DNA from: Tetracentron sinense
Lineage: Eukaryota; Streptophyta; Magnoliopsida; Trochodendrales; Trochodendraceae
DNA: 64,000 bases
Assembly (NCBI GenBank): GCA_015143295.1
Contig: CM026560.1
Location: forward strand, 5,830,501-5,894,500
Direction of reading: 5' to 3'
Below are positions 21,621 to 32,483 of the stretch, piece after piece (position 1 is the stretch's first letter; each line of letters starts with the position of its first letter). A model generated the notes under the pieces. The model searched no databases and was not told the origin of the DNA. It worked only from the letters and a program-made list of their open reading frames with translations. A program made the position numbers and the translations under genes.

Positions 21621-24600
21621 GTTTTTTCAAACACTAACACCATTTTTCATTTCACAATACTTCAGAACCACTATAATTCACCACAATCTTTCCATAACAA
21701 ATTCTCATACTCCATTACATACATACAAACCATTTAGCACATGTTTTATCAATGTAGGAGAAATATCAAGCCCTACAACATTTATAAAAACCACAATAAA
21801 ATCCCTTTTTCAAGTATAAGATCACTCATTTCCCCAATTTCAATCAATGGATGCAACATCTAGTAATTAAATTCAACAATCTCATACAATTAGCGTTCAA
21901 TCATACAAAACCATCACTGGAGATAGATTAGAGAGAATATCTACTTCATTTCATGCTCAAGTTCATTAATTCATGCATAATCATGTAGGTTTCTTAGAAA
22001 ATTCATAGACATTCTTACTTAAGCATGCAAAACAGTATATGAGGTTAGATTAGATAGGATATTGACCTTAGGGATTGTTCCTGTAACGACCCAAAATCCT
22101 ACCTTGACCAAAATAGGATATTGGGTCGCCACATTTCTTAAATCTGCTTAAATCTCATTACATACAAGATATACAATACTAGTTTTAAAAAACAAGAATA
22201 ATAAAATTTTGATATATAAACCAAACCATCTTGCTTAAGTCTATGGTCAACATAAACATAACCCACCATAAACAAAATAGTCTGATACCTAACTATAAAG
22301 TAATCTGATAAACAACATCATCTAAAAGTCTATTACAAAAACTTTTCACAACTCAATAGTAAAAACCTAGTGGTAAGGCCACCTGTCTAAATCTCGTTCT
22401 CCCTCAGGAAAGGGATTAATCCCCTCCTTTATGTCGTAAGCCTCCTCCACCCAAGGTTCACCTACAAACTCGGGCTCCATACTTGCCAAGACAAAAGTCT
22501 AGTTGAGTACAAAAACACTCGGTGTATATAAAATCTAACCAACAACATAGTATCACTGTACTTAGTTAGAATCATAACCAATAACATAATAACATGATCA
22601 GAGTGCAGAAGAACATATGTTCATATATATTATATCATCACCTTGACTCGTGTACTTATGAGAACCTTAGATTTAGGAGACAACATACTTATGAGATGTT
22701 TATGCTTATGAGACCACGTGCTTATGAGATGCTTAAGCTTATGAGTCTTTGAGCAGTTTATTTAGATCTCTCATTAGCTTATTCAAATCCCTCATCGGGC
22801 TTATTCAGATCTCTAATTGGAAATATGAAATGCTTATGCTTATGAGTGTTTGAGCAGCTTATTCAAATCCATACACATATTCAAATCCTTCATTGGGTTT
22901 TTTCAGTCTATCAAACGTATGGAATACTTATGCTTGTGGTTCACATGTGTGACTTGTGAGACTCTTATCTTACACACATGTGAATTTGTGAATAAGTGTC
23001 GCAATTAACATTCAAATTGGCCATCCCTTAGGTTCCAAACTTCCGCCAAGAAACTCCGTCAAGTTGCATCTCCCTAGTTAGAGAATTCTCAACATGAAAG
23101 TATTTCCTCTAAGTTCTTACATTCCCGAATATCAATTACAATGCAAAAATAATTGGGCATAATTGAACAAACAATCGCATATATATACCTTATCATAATT
23201 CTTAGTATATTTCATAATCAATCTTTAACAATACTCATCCTTCTTCATATATATACCTTTCCTCCATTTGTACACATTCTACCAACCATATAAACCATGA
23301 ATCCATCCACATAAATTCTTATCCTCCATTTGTACACAATTCAAAAACCATATAAAATCATAAATCTATCCTCATATATTCTCATCCTCCATTCACTCTA
23401 TTTTTAAGGCTAAACATCATCCATTTCATGAGAAAACCTCATATTATATTCATATAGTCATACCCATTCATAATAACCCATATTCCCCATATCATTATTC
23501 ATCATCTTATCAAAATCATACCAATAATCCATCATTTATAGTTTAAACCATCTTAAACATACATAAATTCACAATAGAAGTAAGTTGGATAGTATATGGA
23601 CCTTTGGGATCATTCCTTTCGATCCAAAACGCTCCCAAGAATATTTGATGTTGATTTTCTAGATTTTCTTGCAATCTCCATGTAATTTTCTTCTTCTCTA
23701 AACAATCTCTTTCTTAGAACCCTAGGTTTTCTCTCCCCTCTTTGCCAAATTAGGTTTAGAAAAATTAGAACTCTAAAACCTTCGAAATAGAACCTCTATT
23801 TATAGCCTAGGGGGTTTAAAACTCTAATTTCCGTAACTTTTTAAAATAGGAGTAATTGCGATCGATCGCACATACACTGCGATAGTTCGCAACACTCTAG
23901 TGCGATCGATTGTACACAAGTGCCATCTGTCGTAAATGGCACATATATTTTTCCAAATTTCTGGGTTCAGTGCGATTGATCACAGCTAGCACAGTTCCTG
24001 TTTTCTCAACAACAACAACAACACCCTTTCCTCTTCAGTATCAACCCATCAACATACTTATTTTCCTTTAAAACATTTAAGTAAATCTTTCATTTACTTT
24101 AAGTTTTAAATTAAAATAAGGCAGTACCCCCCATTTGAATCAAATAAAAAATATTAGAAAATCTAATTCCTAATAAATCAAAATCTCATTTTCCAGTTTT
24201 AGGTTAAAAACTGAAAATCTCGTCATCGTAAGATTTTCGATAGTCGAGTTAACCACTCTATACTTAATAATAAAATCTCATAAAATCACCTACCTTTATT
24301 TAACTTATAAACATCCATTTCCGCAAAAAATCATTTCAAAATTCAACAATTTATGTTTTTGCTAAAACCACACCTCTTATAGAATTTCTGACATTCATAC
24401 ACTTAGTCATTTTAAATTTTTACTTAAGATCATTAAGGAACAAGACATCACATATATTAAAATACATCTTTGACCATTTAAACCTTTACTAATCTTATTG
24501 ATGACATGAAATAAAGTTTGGGTCTCTACAATTCCCTTCGATCTAAGATGCTCAAGGAGGGCTTTGGGAGTGATCTCCAAGCTTTTCTTTCATTCTCCAA

Positions 24601-25079
24601 GCAATCTCCTTAGAAACCCTAAGGTTTTCTCCATTCCTTAGCCAAATTGGTAAACTCTTAGAATACCTTAAACTTCGGAAATGATGTCCTATTTATAGTC
24701 GTAGATTGTAAAACCCCAAAAATCCACGCTTAAACATATTTAAAAAAAAAAGTGTTTGCGACCATTTCGTTCGAACGACACTACACCCCTATCGAACGGA
24801 AGTGGCTACGGATTGCCATTTTCAAGAGTTCTCGGGCTTCGTTCGAACGAATGAGATTTTGTTCGAACGAAAGTCCCAAATTTGTTTATTTTTGTCATTC
24901 TTCCCACTTGGCTTAGCCCACTTGAGCTTGCATAAAGTTTAAACATTCCAAAACATATTTAAGGTGATAAAATCATCAAAACCATTTAATAACCATGATC
25001 ATGATTTACAACTTAATTTTGACCAATTTGCCCTTGATAAGCATAGGGTTTTACATGGGTAAAAATCCGAGACTCTACA
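21621..25079 (-). repeat. Older gypsy LTR of family G, split by a same-family solo LTR
   Basis: The right end GAGACTCTACA (25079) matches the family G terminus. A TATA motif (minus CTATAAATAG) lies at 24689-24698. The palindrome TTCGTTCGAACGAA (24838-24851) and a related copy near 24772 lie upstream in U3. The left flank at the nested insertion ends with TATTGACCTTAGGGATTGTTCC and resumes at 24531 with CCTTCGATCTAAGATGCTC. This collinear segment also occurs inside the inserted LTR (about 23595-23630). The left end is not defined and may merge into the repeat field at 20366-21620. Confidence 0.75.
22082..24530 (-). repeat. Solo gypsy LTR of family G, 2.45 kb
   Basis: It runs from TGTAACGACCC to GGGTCTCTACA. 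The flanks GTTCC (22077-22081) and ATTCC (24531-24535) fit a 5-bp target duplication with one change. A TATA motif (minus CTATAAATAG) lies at 23796-23805. The palindrome TGCGATCGATCGCA (23857-23870) and degenerate copies to about 23990 lie just upstream in U3. No primer-binding site or polypurine tract is attached, so it is a solo LTR. It shares CACCTTGACT.GTGTACTT and other blocks with 459-2575. Confidence 0.88.
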
Positions 25080-25322
25080 CTAGGGTCCTCTAGCATTTTT
25101 GATTGAAACATAATCTGCTCCAAACGAGGAGCGATCATCAACACATGTCCCTTTTTAACTCCTTGTGTCCCTTTTTAACTCCCTGTAATTGAGGTTAGAT
25201 TTTTCTAACCCTTAAGGTTTATATTTTTAACCTTGATTTTAGAAGAAAAAAATATGGTTAAAAGTATTAATTAATTAAAGGGCGTTAACCACATTTAAAG
25301 GGGACACATGTCGGCAATAGTG
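25080..25322. other. Short region without a gene
   Basis: It contains a direct repeat of CCCTTTTTAACTCC (about 25149-25185) and a loose inverted pair around ACACATGTCC / GGACACATGT (about 25141 and 25301). This may be the remnant of a small TIR element; no target duplication was found. Confidence 0.35.
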
Positions 25323-26195
25323 AGGAGTGCTAGCCCTACTCCCAATCAACTCCTACTCTCACCCTCCACCAACTACCTGTCCAATCTATCTATAATATAA
25401 AGAAATAAGTGTCACCTAACCCCCAACAAATAAGTTCCACCTAACCCCCTCTCTTTGCTCTCCAATCTTTGATCCTAGGAATCATACTAATTCTATTTTA
25501 AGGATGCCATGTGGCACCATTTTTAAAATCTCAACCGTTAACTCTTTCTCTCACACATGTCTCTCTCTCAATTCAAAAACTATTTGAGAGATTTTAGGGG
25601 TTTTCTTCACAATTCAAAAATCATTGAAAAAATTTTAGGAGATTATGCATTGATAGATCTTCTCTTTATAATGTCAGAGGTTAGGTTGTTTTTGGTAGGG
25701 GTTTTGGTTTTATGTCCTCTCCTGTGTTGCATTTGTGTCTAAGGGTAGGGGTTTGTCTTGCCCCTTTTGGTCTTGTTGGTGTGTAGGGGTAAGATTTTAT
25801 GTCCCCCCTATTAGTTGGTCGGTTGTAGGGGTAAGGTTTATGTCCCCCCATTTACTTATTTTTAATAAACAGGTAGGGGTTCGCCTAACCCCTCGCTCCT
25901 TCTGAGTGACTTTTCTTAAAAAAAAGAGAGATAGAAAATATAGAGAGAGATTTTAGGAGATTATGATAAAAGATAAAGAGAGAGATAAGAAGGATAGAAA
26001 GAGAATGTTGAGAGAAATTTTAGGAGATTGTGATAAGAGGGATAGAGATGTAGATATTTTTATTTTATTCACTACCGTGCATCGCACGGGATCTTTACTA
26101 GTTTACAATAATTAAAGCTCTCTCTCATATAGAATGGAGAAGTGGTTGGTGGAGGGTGATAGTAGGAGTTGACTAAGAGTAGGCTTAGCACTCCT
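25323..26195. mobile_element. TIR element with about 61-bp terminal inverted repeats, split by a Helitron
   Basis: The left arm 25323-25384 (AGGAGTGCTAGCCCTACTC...) is an imperfect inverted match, roughly 53 of 62 bases by eye, to the right arm ending at 26195 (...TAGGCTTAGCACTCCT). Without the Helitron the element is only about 155 bp, that is, mostly two arms: a foldback-type MITE. No clean target duplication was found, so the superfamily is undetermined. It lies about 125 bp upstream of the start codon of the CCR4-like gene. Confidence 0.7.
25385..26101 (+). mobile_element. Non-autonomous Helitron, 717 bp
   Basis: The 5' end is TCTATCTATAATATAAAG and the 3' end CTAG. It is inserted exactly between A (25384) and T (26102), without target duplication. 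A short hairpin CCGTGCATCGCACGG (about 26074-26089) lies about ten bases before the CTAG end. All four are Helitron hallmarks. The interior has no RepHel coding region, only a C-rich segment with CCTAACCCC and a GA-rich 3' half. It sits inside the TIR element 25323-26195. Confidence 0.88.
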
Positions 26196-26320
26196 TGATT
26201 TACGTGCAGGAATGCGGGCATATTTAACGGGTCCAATGAGATCCGAACCAAACAAATTCGACCCATTCCTCACCCCTAAATGTTGGCTCCCCTCTCAATC
26301 CACAAATTCGGAGCAATATC

Positions 26321-26373
26321 ATGCTGAAGGGAATTGCTGTGCTTCCCCGCGTCCCTATTTCCCCAATTCGAAG
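26321..26373 (+). CDS. CCR4-like gene, coding exon 1
   Basis: ATG at 26321 opens MLKGIAVLPRVPISPIR, followed by donor AG|GTATGTG at 26373/26374. The 26196-26320 interval is the presumed 5' leader, directly beside the TIR/Helitron insertion. The ATG is chosen because the frame joins exactly to exon 2 (split Arg codon AG|G). Intron 1 (26374-27158) is T-rich and has no recognisable insertion. Confidence 0.75.
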
Positions 26374-27158
26374 GTATGTGATTTATTTTGAGTGAGTGAT
26401 TGGTGTCTGGTAATTCCTCTATTCTGTTGTGATTAAGGGATTGTTTTTCTCAAAGCTTTTACTATAGAGAAGCTGTGGGAAAAATCCTGTTCTGTTCTTT
26501 TTTTCACTCAGCCCCTCAAATTTCTGCTTTATGTTTTGAATCGTGCTACGATTTTATGGAAGATTTCTTGTTTTTTGGGGTTTCTAGTTTGCCAACAAAG
26601 CACAGCTTTTCACATTTCTGGTTCAGGTTTCTATAATGCTATCATTTCGACAAGAGTTCTTGTATTTTGGGGTTTCTGGTTTGCTTGTCATGGTTTCTTA
26701 AAGCAGAAATCGTCTCAAAATATTAGCTTCTTGAAGACTGTAGGGTCGGTGATGAGTTGAAAGTATGAAATATGGGACTAGCATTCTGTTCCACATTAAC
26801 CCCAAATGCTACAATATTGCCTAGAAACAGAAACTATCAAACTATTTATAAGAGGATAGAAACGCTCAAGTCGTTTAGGAGAATGGTAAAAAATCCTGAA
26901 TTCGACTCTTAAGAATCAGAAATCAAATTGAGATAATCTGTTTACCATATTGGGTGTGGTGCCACGGAATTTTGAAAGATTATACAATATCAGAAGTTCA
27001 GTGATGTTGTATAAGTAGAAACCTTACCTTTTAGAACTGGCCATGACTGCTAGTAAATGCTATGAGCATTGCATTTCGTTCTTTATTATTTGTGTTTACG
27101 AGAATTGCAACTACACTGTTATGCTTCAGAAAAAGCTGAATGTTCAATTCTGCAACAG

Positions 27159-27259
27159 GATTTGTATGAGAAAAATGAGCACAGTGGCAGTACCATCATG
27201 TCCACCACGATTCATTTATGTGGAAGATAGTGAAATTAATACAAAAAGCAACCCTGATG
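27159..27259 (+). CDS. CCR4-like gene, coding exon 2
   Basis: It is bounded by acceptor TCTGCAACAG and donor GTATGTAC. The 101 nt encode ICMRKMSTVAVPSCPPRFIY followed by VEDSEINTKSNPDG. The S-C-P-P-R-F-I segment precedes the catalytic domain, as in plant CCR4-homolog-4-type proteins (family knowledge). It ends in phase 1 and joins exon 3 through a split Gly codon. Confidence 0.78.
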
Positions 27260-27334
27260 GTATGTACATTTGTTATAATTTTCTGTCATTTTCATGTGGT
27301 TCATATCATATTGGCTTTTAATTTTAGATTAAAC

Positions 27335-27925
27335 TCCCTCGTATCGACCCTGTATCGACCATATCAGATCGATACGACTGATAAGCTACTGATATGCACG
27401 GCATGCACCATTACTCTTTCCATTTATACTAGAAGCCACAGTGCAGACCCATTACGCACAACTTAGTTACATAAAATATCATTTAAGTAAATAGTTTTAA
27501 ATTTTACTTTCATTTAAGTAGATATTTATATGTAAATAAGGTTATACCTCTCATTTGAATTCAATAAAAATTATCGTAGATCCAAATTCCTGAAGAATAA
27601 AAAATCAACTTTCCAGTTCAAGAACAAAATCCGCACTTTAGGGATTAGGTCAAGATTACAACTTTCAAAATGGCAAGGTATTTTTCAAATATTTAAATTT
27701 CATAAATTCTACTATATCAAAACATTACTAAAATCTAAAATCCGGCAAAAAAAAAAAAAGTCTCATATTTTATCCTTACAAAATATTTTTGTCTATAAGG
27801 TCAAAAATCCAACTAACAATATAACAATTCAACATAAAAATACTTACATTCAAGCTTATAACTTATGGTTTTACTTAAATATATTGTTAGTTAACTCATT
27901 GAATGTAAGGTTATAATATCTAGAT
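27335..27925 (-). mobile_element. Fragment of the 'GTATCGG' TIR element family (intron 2)
   Basis: Its reverse complement aligns with the right 600 bp of the element at 39108-40083: shared CTTCCATTTA.ACTA, ACAACTTA.TTACA, TCATTTGAATTCAATAAAAA and the AAGCTTATAA block near 27865. The left end carries GTATCGACC copies. The left part of the consensus is missing at 27925, where an RTE LINE fragment begins. Confidence 0.65.
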
Positions 27926-29035
27926 TTGATAGATTAGTTCAAGAGATTCTTGAAGGAGAAAGAATATTTATTGGAGGTGACTTAAATGGGCATACACGAA
28001 AAGAAAGTTGACAATATGATGGGGTGCATAGAGGGCGGGGGAATGTAGATAGAAATTAGATAGAAGATGTGATTCTTGAGTTTGCGATAACATATGAGCT
28101 CACAATATCAAACACATACATTCGAAAGAGAGACAAGCATTTGGTGACTTTCAAGAGTGGTCCAATGGGAGCAAATTTGACTTTTTTCTACTTAGGACTT
28201 AGGAGAAATGAACTATCAAAGTGTGAAGATTGTAAGACTATCTCAAGAGAGAGTTTATCCCACAACATAGGTTGCTAGTCGTGAATCTTTATATTAAGAG
28301 GTAGTAGAGAAGGAATGAAATTAAAAAAGGGCCAAGAATAAAGTGGTGGAATCTAAAAAGAGACAAAATGATTGCTTTTTAAAACATAGGTTGATAAAGT
28401 AAGGAACATGAAACTTGGAAGAATAAACTACGAAGATGATGAATGAAATGACCAATTGTATTAAAAGAGTGTAAAAAGTGGTCTTAGGGGAATATTAAAA
28501 GAAAAACAAATCGTATAAAAAACTTCATGTTGCATATTGAGGTTCAAAAGGCCGTTGGAGAATAAAGGTCATTCTTCAAGACTTAGCAAAGAACTAGAAA
28601 TTGAAGAAAACTAGAAACATATAAAAATTTTAAAAGAAAAGCTAAGAAAGTAATAAGTCAAGCCAAATGTAAGACATATAATGACTTCTAGAATAAGGTA
28701 AGTATCAGTGAAGGTGAGAAAAATGTCTATAAACATGCAAGAGTTAGGGAGAGAAAAACTAGAGACAAAGTGTCAGATGCATTATGGGCAATGATTAGGG
28801 AGTATTGGTGCGAGATGAATAGATTAAGTAGTTACTGAAAATATGTTTTTAAAGCTACTTAATGAAGATTGCAAACAGAGCTTCATACTAGTTGGAGATA
28901 CTAACTCAGTTAAAACTAGAGAACATTGTTATTTTTATAGAATTATGGTTACTGAAGTGAAAGAAGCTCTTAGTAGGATGAAGCATGGTTAAAAATATCA
29001 GTATTGAGATGTGTAGCAGTATGTCAAAAAACTTA
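27926..29035 (+). mobile_element. RTE-type LINE fragment (endonuclease and start of RT)
   Basis: Decayed plus-strand coding blocks: IFIGGDLNGHT (27969 on, the endonuclease GD.N motif), VILEFAITYELTISNTYIRKR and LVTFKSGPMGA (28069-28175), CEDCKTI (about 28225), then ERKTRD (about 28750). The beginning of RT, VTEVKEALSRMKHG and NISIEMCSSM, ends at about 29030. This order is typical of plant RTE elements. Many stops are present. It is 5' and 3' truncated. Confidence 0.8.
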
Positions 29036-29799
29036 AACGTATCGTGGATACATATTTTTACTTACGGTTACAGAAACACTGTAGAAAAATTTAAAAACGT
29101 TGAAAACACATGAGAACTTAAAGCCAAACTTATTCCAATGAAAAGATAAGCAAAATTATGATAGATTTCATGAATAAGTATCATTTTAACTATATATACA
29201 GAGAAGGGAATCACTCACCTGGAAAGAGGATTGATGGAAGAATGGGGCTACAAAGCTAAGGATGGGCTAGGGTCAGAGTAGCAAGACATGACGGAGCCCA
29301 ACAACTTCTATAACCTCAAAGCCCATTGTTGTCCAATGAGATTGATGGCTAGTGGCCGCAAACTCAGTTTCTGGTCACAGTAGCAGTTTCAGGTAGGCTC
29401 GTTCGGAGGCATTTTCATATCGTGATCATTTGATTTTGAATTCGGCGTTCATATTTTGCCAATCCACTACTCGAATCCAAAGCCAGCCTGAAGAGACTAA
29501 AGCAGATTCTACCAAGTCTTGTTGCAAAGGGATTCATCATTAACTAGACAGGCACAAATATGCTGCCTCCTATCTCAGAGCATCATCAATCTCCGTACTT
29601 TCTGGACTCTTGGTAAGCTAAGTTTTTTTTAATTAGATTTTTGAAGAAAAGTCCTTTCTTTTATGCCTTATTAGTTATGAAAGCGGGTTTAGATGTAGGG
29701 CTGAGAGGTCCACTTGAGATCAAAAAATAGTTGAAGAAACATTCTACTCTTAGGTTGGGCAGTAAGGGTCTTTTATTGTTCCTTCCCACGGCTGAGAAA
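29036..29799. other. Intron 2 interval without recognised genes
   Basis: It is degenerate sequence. A short open stretch ATGCTGCCTCCTATCTCAG... (29561-29611) before a GTAAGC looks exon-like, but it has no known homology and does not join to anything. Nothing else is identified. Confidence 0.4.
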
Positions 29800-30080
29800 A
29801 AATCGTCCCTGTGAAGTTAGATGGAATGAATTATTTGGAGTGATCTCAATTGGCCAATATATTTATTGAGTCGTGGGAAACTTGACTATATCACATGCAT
29901 GATTGTAGAGCCTAGTGTGACTGATCTGTTAGGTGACAAGTGAGAATCTCACTGTTGTCCTGGCTGCTCAATTCCATGTAGCCATAGGTATCTCGTGGTT
30001 TTCGTTTCCTTCAAACAACTAAAAAGATTTGGGATTCTGTTGCCCAAACGTATTCACAAGCTCGGAATATTGATTAGATA
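29800..30080 (+). pseudogene. Copia gag fragment (retrotransposon gag-like, UBN2 type)
   Basis: Decayed motifs in order: VKLDGMNYLEW (about 29815), SRGKLDYIT-like (29870), IVEPSVTD (29905), and a block with RYLV.FVSFKQLK.FGILLPK, which resembles the FLFLKTAKEIWDSV region of plant copia gags. Several frameshifts and stops. No LTRs are found nearby. Confidence 0.6.
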
Positions 30081-30224
30081 TATCAGTTATGACGAGATAT
30101 TCTTCATTAGTGGGAGAGATCTTTGGCCGAATATTTTGCGAGTCTTTGCATCATGTGGAAGGAGCTTGATCACTATCAAATATTTTTAATAGTATATAGT
30201 CTGATAGGGAGAGTTAATAGAGAT

Positions 30225-30270
30225 TTTTTTTTTTGGGTAAGCTGGGGTTAGGCATACCACTACCAGATAT
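30225..30270 (-). other. LINE 3' tail shared with a SINE
   Basis: The last bases before poly(A) contain, in plus orientation, GGTAAGCTGGGGTTAGGCA followed by TACCACTACCAGA. The SINE at 41980-42118 ends with the same block with two differences, also next to oligo-T. Confidence 0.8.
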
Positions 30271-30289
30271 ATTAATAAAAAAGAAGCAA

Positions 30290-30711
30290 TTACCACCTTG
30301 TATACAATTTGCTAGATTTGTCATCTAAAAGTAAAGGTTGCAGATCTACAGGTAAGTCCCCAGGCGAAAAGACTAACCTAGACTTCACGTTACAAAGATT
30401 GGCAAGCCAATCTGCCACACTATTAGATTCTCTCCAAACATGAGTAATGGAGCATGAATGAAACTCCCCAAAAGTCGAGTGGCTTCCCGAAATTCTGTTC
30501 TCCAACGCCATGGAGGCTCAGGCAGCCCATTTAAGCAATCGACTATCCATTTAGCATCAGCATAAACAATAAATTGGGTTCCTTTATCCACTGCCAGAAG
30601 CAGCCCTTCCAAAATGGCTGACATTTCGAGAAAATCTATAGGGGCAGGATCACAGCCATGCGCGAAGGCACTAACAACTTCACCCAGGTGATTCCTTATG
30701 ATGCCATCCAA
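30290..30711 (-). pseudogene. LINE RNase H domain
   Basis: Motifs on the minus strand: MDGIIRNHLGEVVSAFAHGC, LEMSAILEGLLLAVDKG, FIVYADAKWIVDCLNG and the C-terminal HVWRESNSVADWLANL. These supply the RNase H acidic residues (Glu in the AILEGL helix, Asp in the D-A-K strand and the final A-D-W). One frameshift lies near 30450. The domain would degrade template RNA during target-primed reverse transcription. Confidence 0.88.
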
Positions 30712-30746
30712 ACCAGCAATCTAACTCCGCAAAGAACCGTCCGAAT

Positions 30747-32330
30747 TTAAAACTGTAACCCCAGGGGAGGTGGCAACCAGGAGCAGTACCTTCCACTTTG
30801 GTTGGAGAAATCACTCTTTAGGCCCCAAGAAATAAGGAACTTTCTGTTTCTCTGGTTATCTCCAATGATGAGAGGCAATAATGCAAACTGACTGCGAGAG
30901 TCACTTTTGATCAGGTTTAGGATTGTTTCCAAGTCTCTGAATTGGTTTCGAAAAATCCTGGAGTTTCTCTCCATCCACAGGTGGTAAATAGTGGCGTTGA
31001 AAGCCACTTTCTTCATCCTTTGCACAAAGTCCTTACCCTTGAAATGGGAACAGATGCAATCAACTTCTTTGTCCAAATCAAGGATGGTCCTAGGCTTGTA
31101 TCCACAGAAAGCCATAATACTGTCCCATATCTTTTGCGAATAGTGACATTCAAAGAATAGGTGGGAAATGTTTTCATTGGAGGCTTAGCAAAAAAGACAA
31201 TGAGATAACTGCATAATTCCATGACTAACCAGCTTGTCTTGAGTTTGAAGCGCTCCTGAAGAAGCCATCCAAGTAATGAAACTGTGACGGGGAATGCTAT
31301 ATGCAAACCAGGTAATTTCATCCCAAATAACGGCTTGCTGACCTGATCTGCATGATTCCCAAGCTTATTTGAGGTTATATTTGCCTGAAGAGCTGGGGAT
31401 CCAAATAACTTAATCTTCTACTCAATGTTTTAAAATGTGAAGTCACGAGGTGAGGTGTTAGGACCTCAAGATGTGTGAGGCGTAAGCCTCGAGACATAAG
31501 GCGTAAGCCTCACAAGAAAGCTTCATTCTTTCTTATTTTAACAAATAAATGAAATATAAGAAAAAATTGTAAAAAGATTCAAAAATTTAATGAAAGATTG
31601 ACTATATATATATATATATATAATTGTATTCGTGTACATTGTGTGTTTTAGTGTAGGCGCACACGTACACATAGGAAATACTATATAAATTAGTTGAAAC
31701 AAATAACAAAAAAAAAAGAAAAGACATTTAAGTCTCAGTTGTAGCTATAAACCTAATTTTAGCTAATGTTTGAGATGTACGCCATAGCATAAAGAGAGCT
31801 TCAAGGCATAAGGCATGTGCTTCATGGTTGAGTCTCAAGGCGTTTTCCTTAAGCCTCGCCCTAAGGCGAGTCTCGAGGCGTAAGCCTCACACGCTTTTTA
31901 AAACATTACTTCTACTAGGATTGAAAAGGACTGGAGAGGGGGGAGGGAATTCCAAACTTCTATCAAATCCGCCGATCTAGCTGGTGGAGGATTCCAGGAA
32001 TTATTATCCATCTGCAGAGAGACAGGACCAGATGAAGGTATATGCCTGAATCGTACTGAAGAAGAGGCCCAAATAAGAGTTTTTGCCATTCCCAGGCAAA
32101 TGAAAAATAAGATTTTTAGCTGTCTCTCGACTCCTCGACTGGATAAAATTTTCCTCCAAGACCAAGAACAATCACTAGGAATCTTAAACGCCCAGAAGTT
32201 TTTGTGCTTTAGAAGATTTGATTGCACCCATTCGGACCATAGGCTCTTCTGCTGAGAAGCGAGCTCCCAAGTGTATCGCAATATCGCAGCTGAGTTCCAG
32301 TCCTCTAATCTTCTGATTTTGGGTAACAAA
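30747..32330 (-). pseudogene. LINE zf-RVT linker and C-terminal region (split by a MITE)
   Basis: Blocks RLEDWNSAAILRYTWELASQ, HKNFWAFKIPSDCSWSWRKI (about 32200), RSADLIEVWNSLPP (to 31909), then beyond the MITE WFAYSIPRHSFITWMA, LVSHGIMQLSHCLFC and HLFFEC (the Cys/His zf-RVT motif), and LWMERNSRIF (about 30970). The frame on both sides of 31423-31908 joins cleanly once the element and one copy of its 8-bp duplication are removed. Confidence 0.85.
31423..31908. mobile_element. hAT-type MITE, 486 bp, inserted in the LINE
   Basis: The termini are CAATGTTTTAAAA and TTTTAAAACATTA, with a perfect 8-bp target duplication CTTCTACT at 31415-31422 and 31909-31916. Subterminal regions are packed with GAGGCGTAAGCCTC-like inverted motifs. 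The interior has a (TA)n microsatellite at about 31602-31621. No coding capacity. A related copy lies at about 44470-44713 in reverse orientation. Confidence 0.93.
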
Positions 32331-32483
32331 TTCTAGACCAGCTAATAGGGATATTTAATTTTCCCTCACCTGAGCCACCCCACAGGAAACAATAGCACAT
32401 TTGTTCTATGAGTTTGATTGCCTACTTGGGCAACATAAAGCAGCTAGTCCAGTAGACTTGAGTGCTCAGAAGGACAGACCTTA

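Noticed and set aside
28980-29220. A second copy of the GTATCGG TIR element (starts CATGGTTAAAAATATCAGTA)
   Set aside because: The start resembles that family, but the sequence translates as the continuation of the RTE reverse transcriptase (NISIEMCSSM), so the likeness to CATGGTTCAAAATATC is probably accidental.
29561-29612. Possible exon ending in a GTAAGC donor
   Set aside because: No homology, no matching acceptor or partner exon, and it does not join in frame to the CCR4-like exons as well as 27159-27259 joins 41775-41815.
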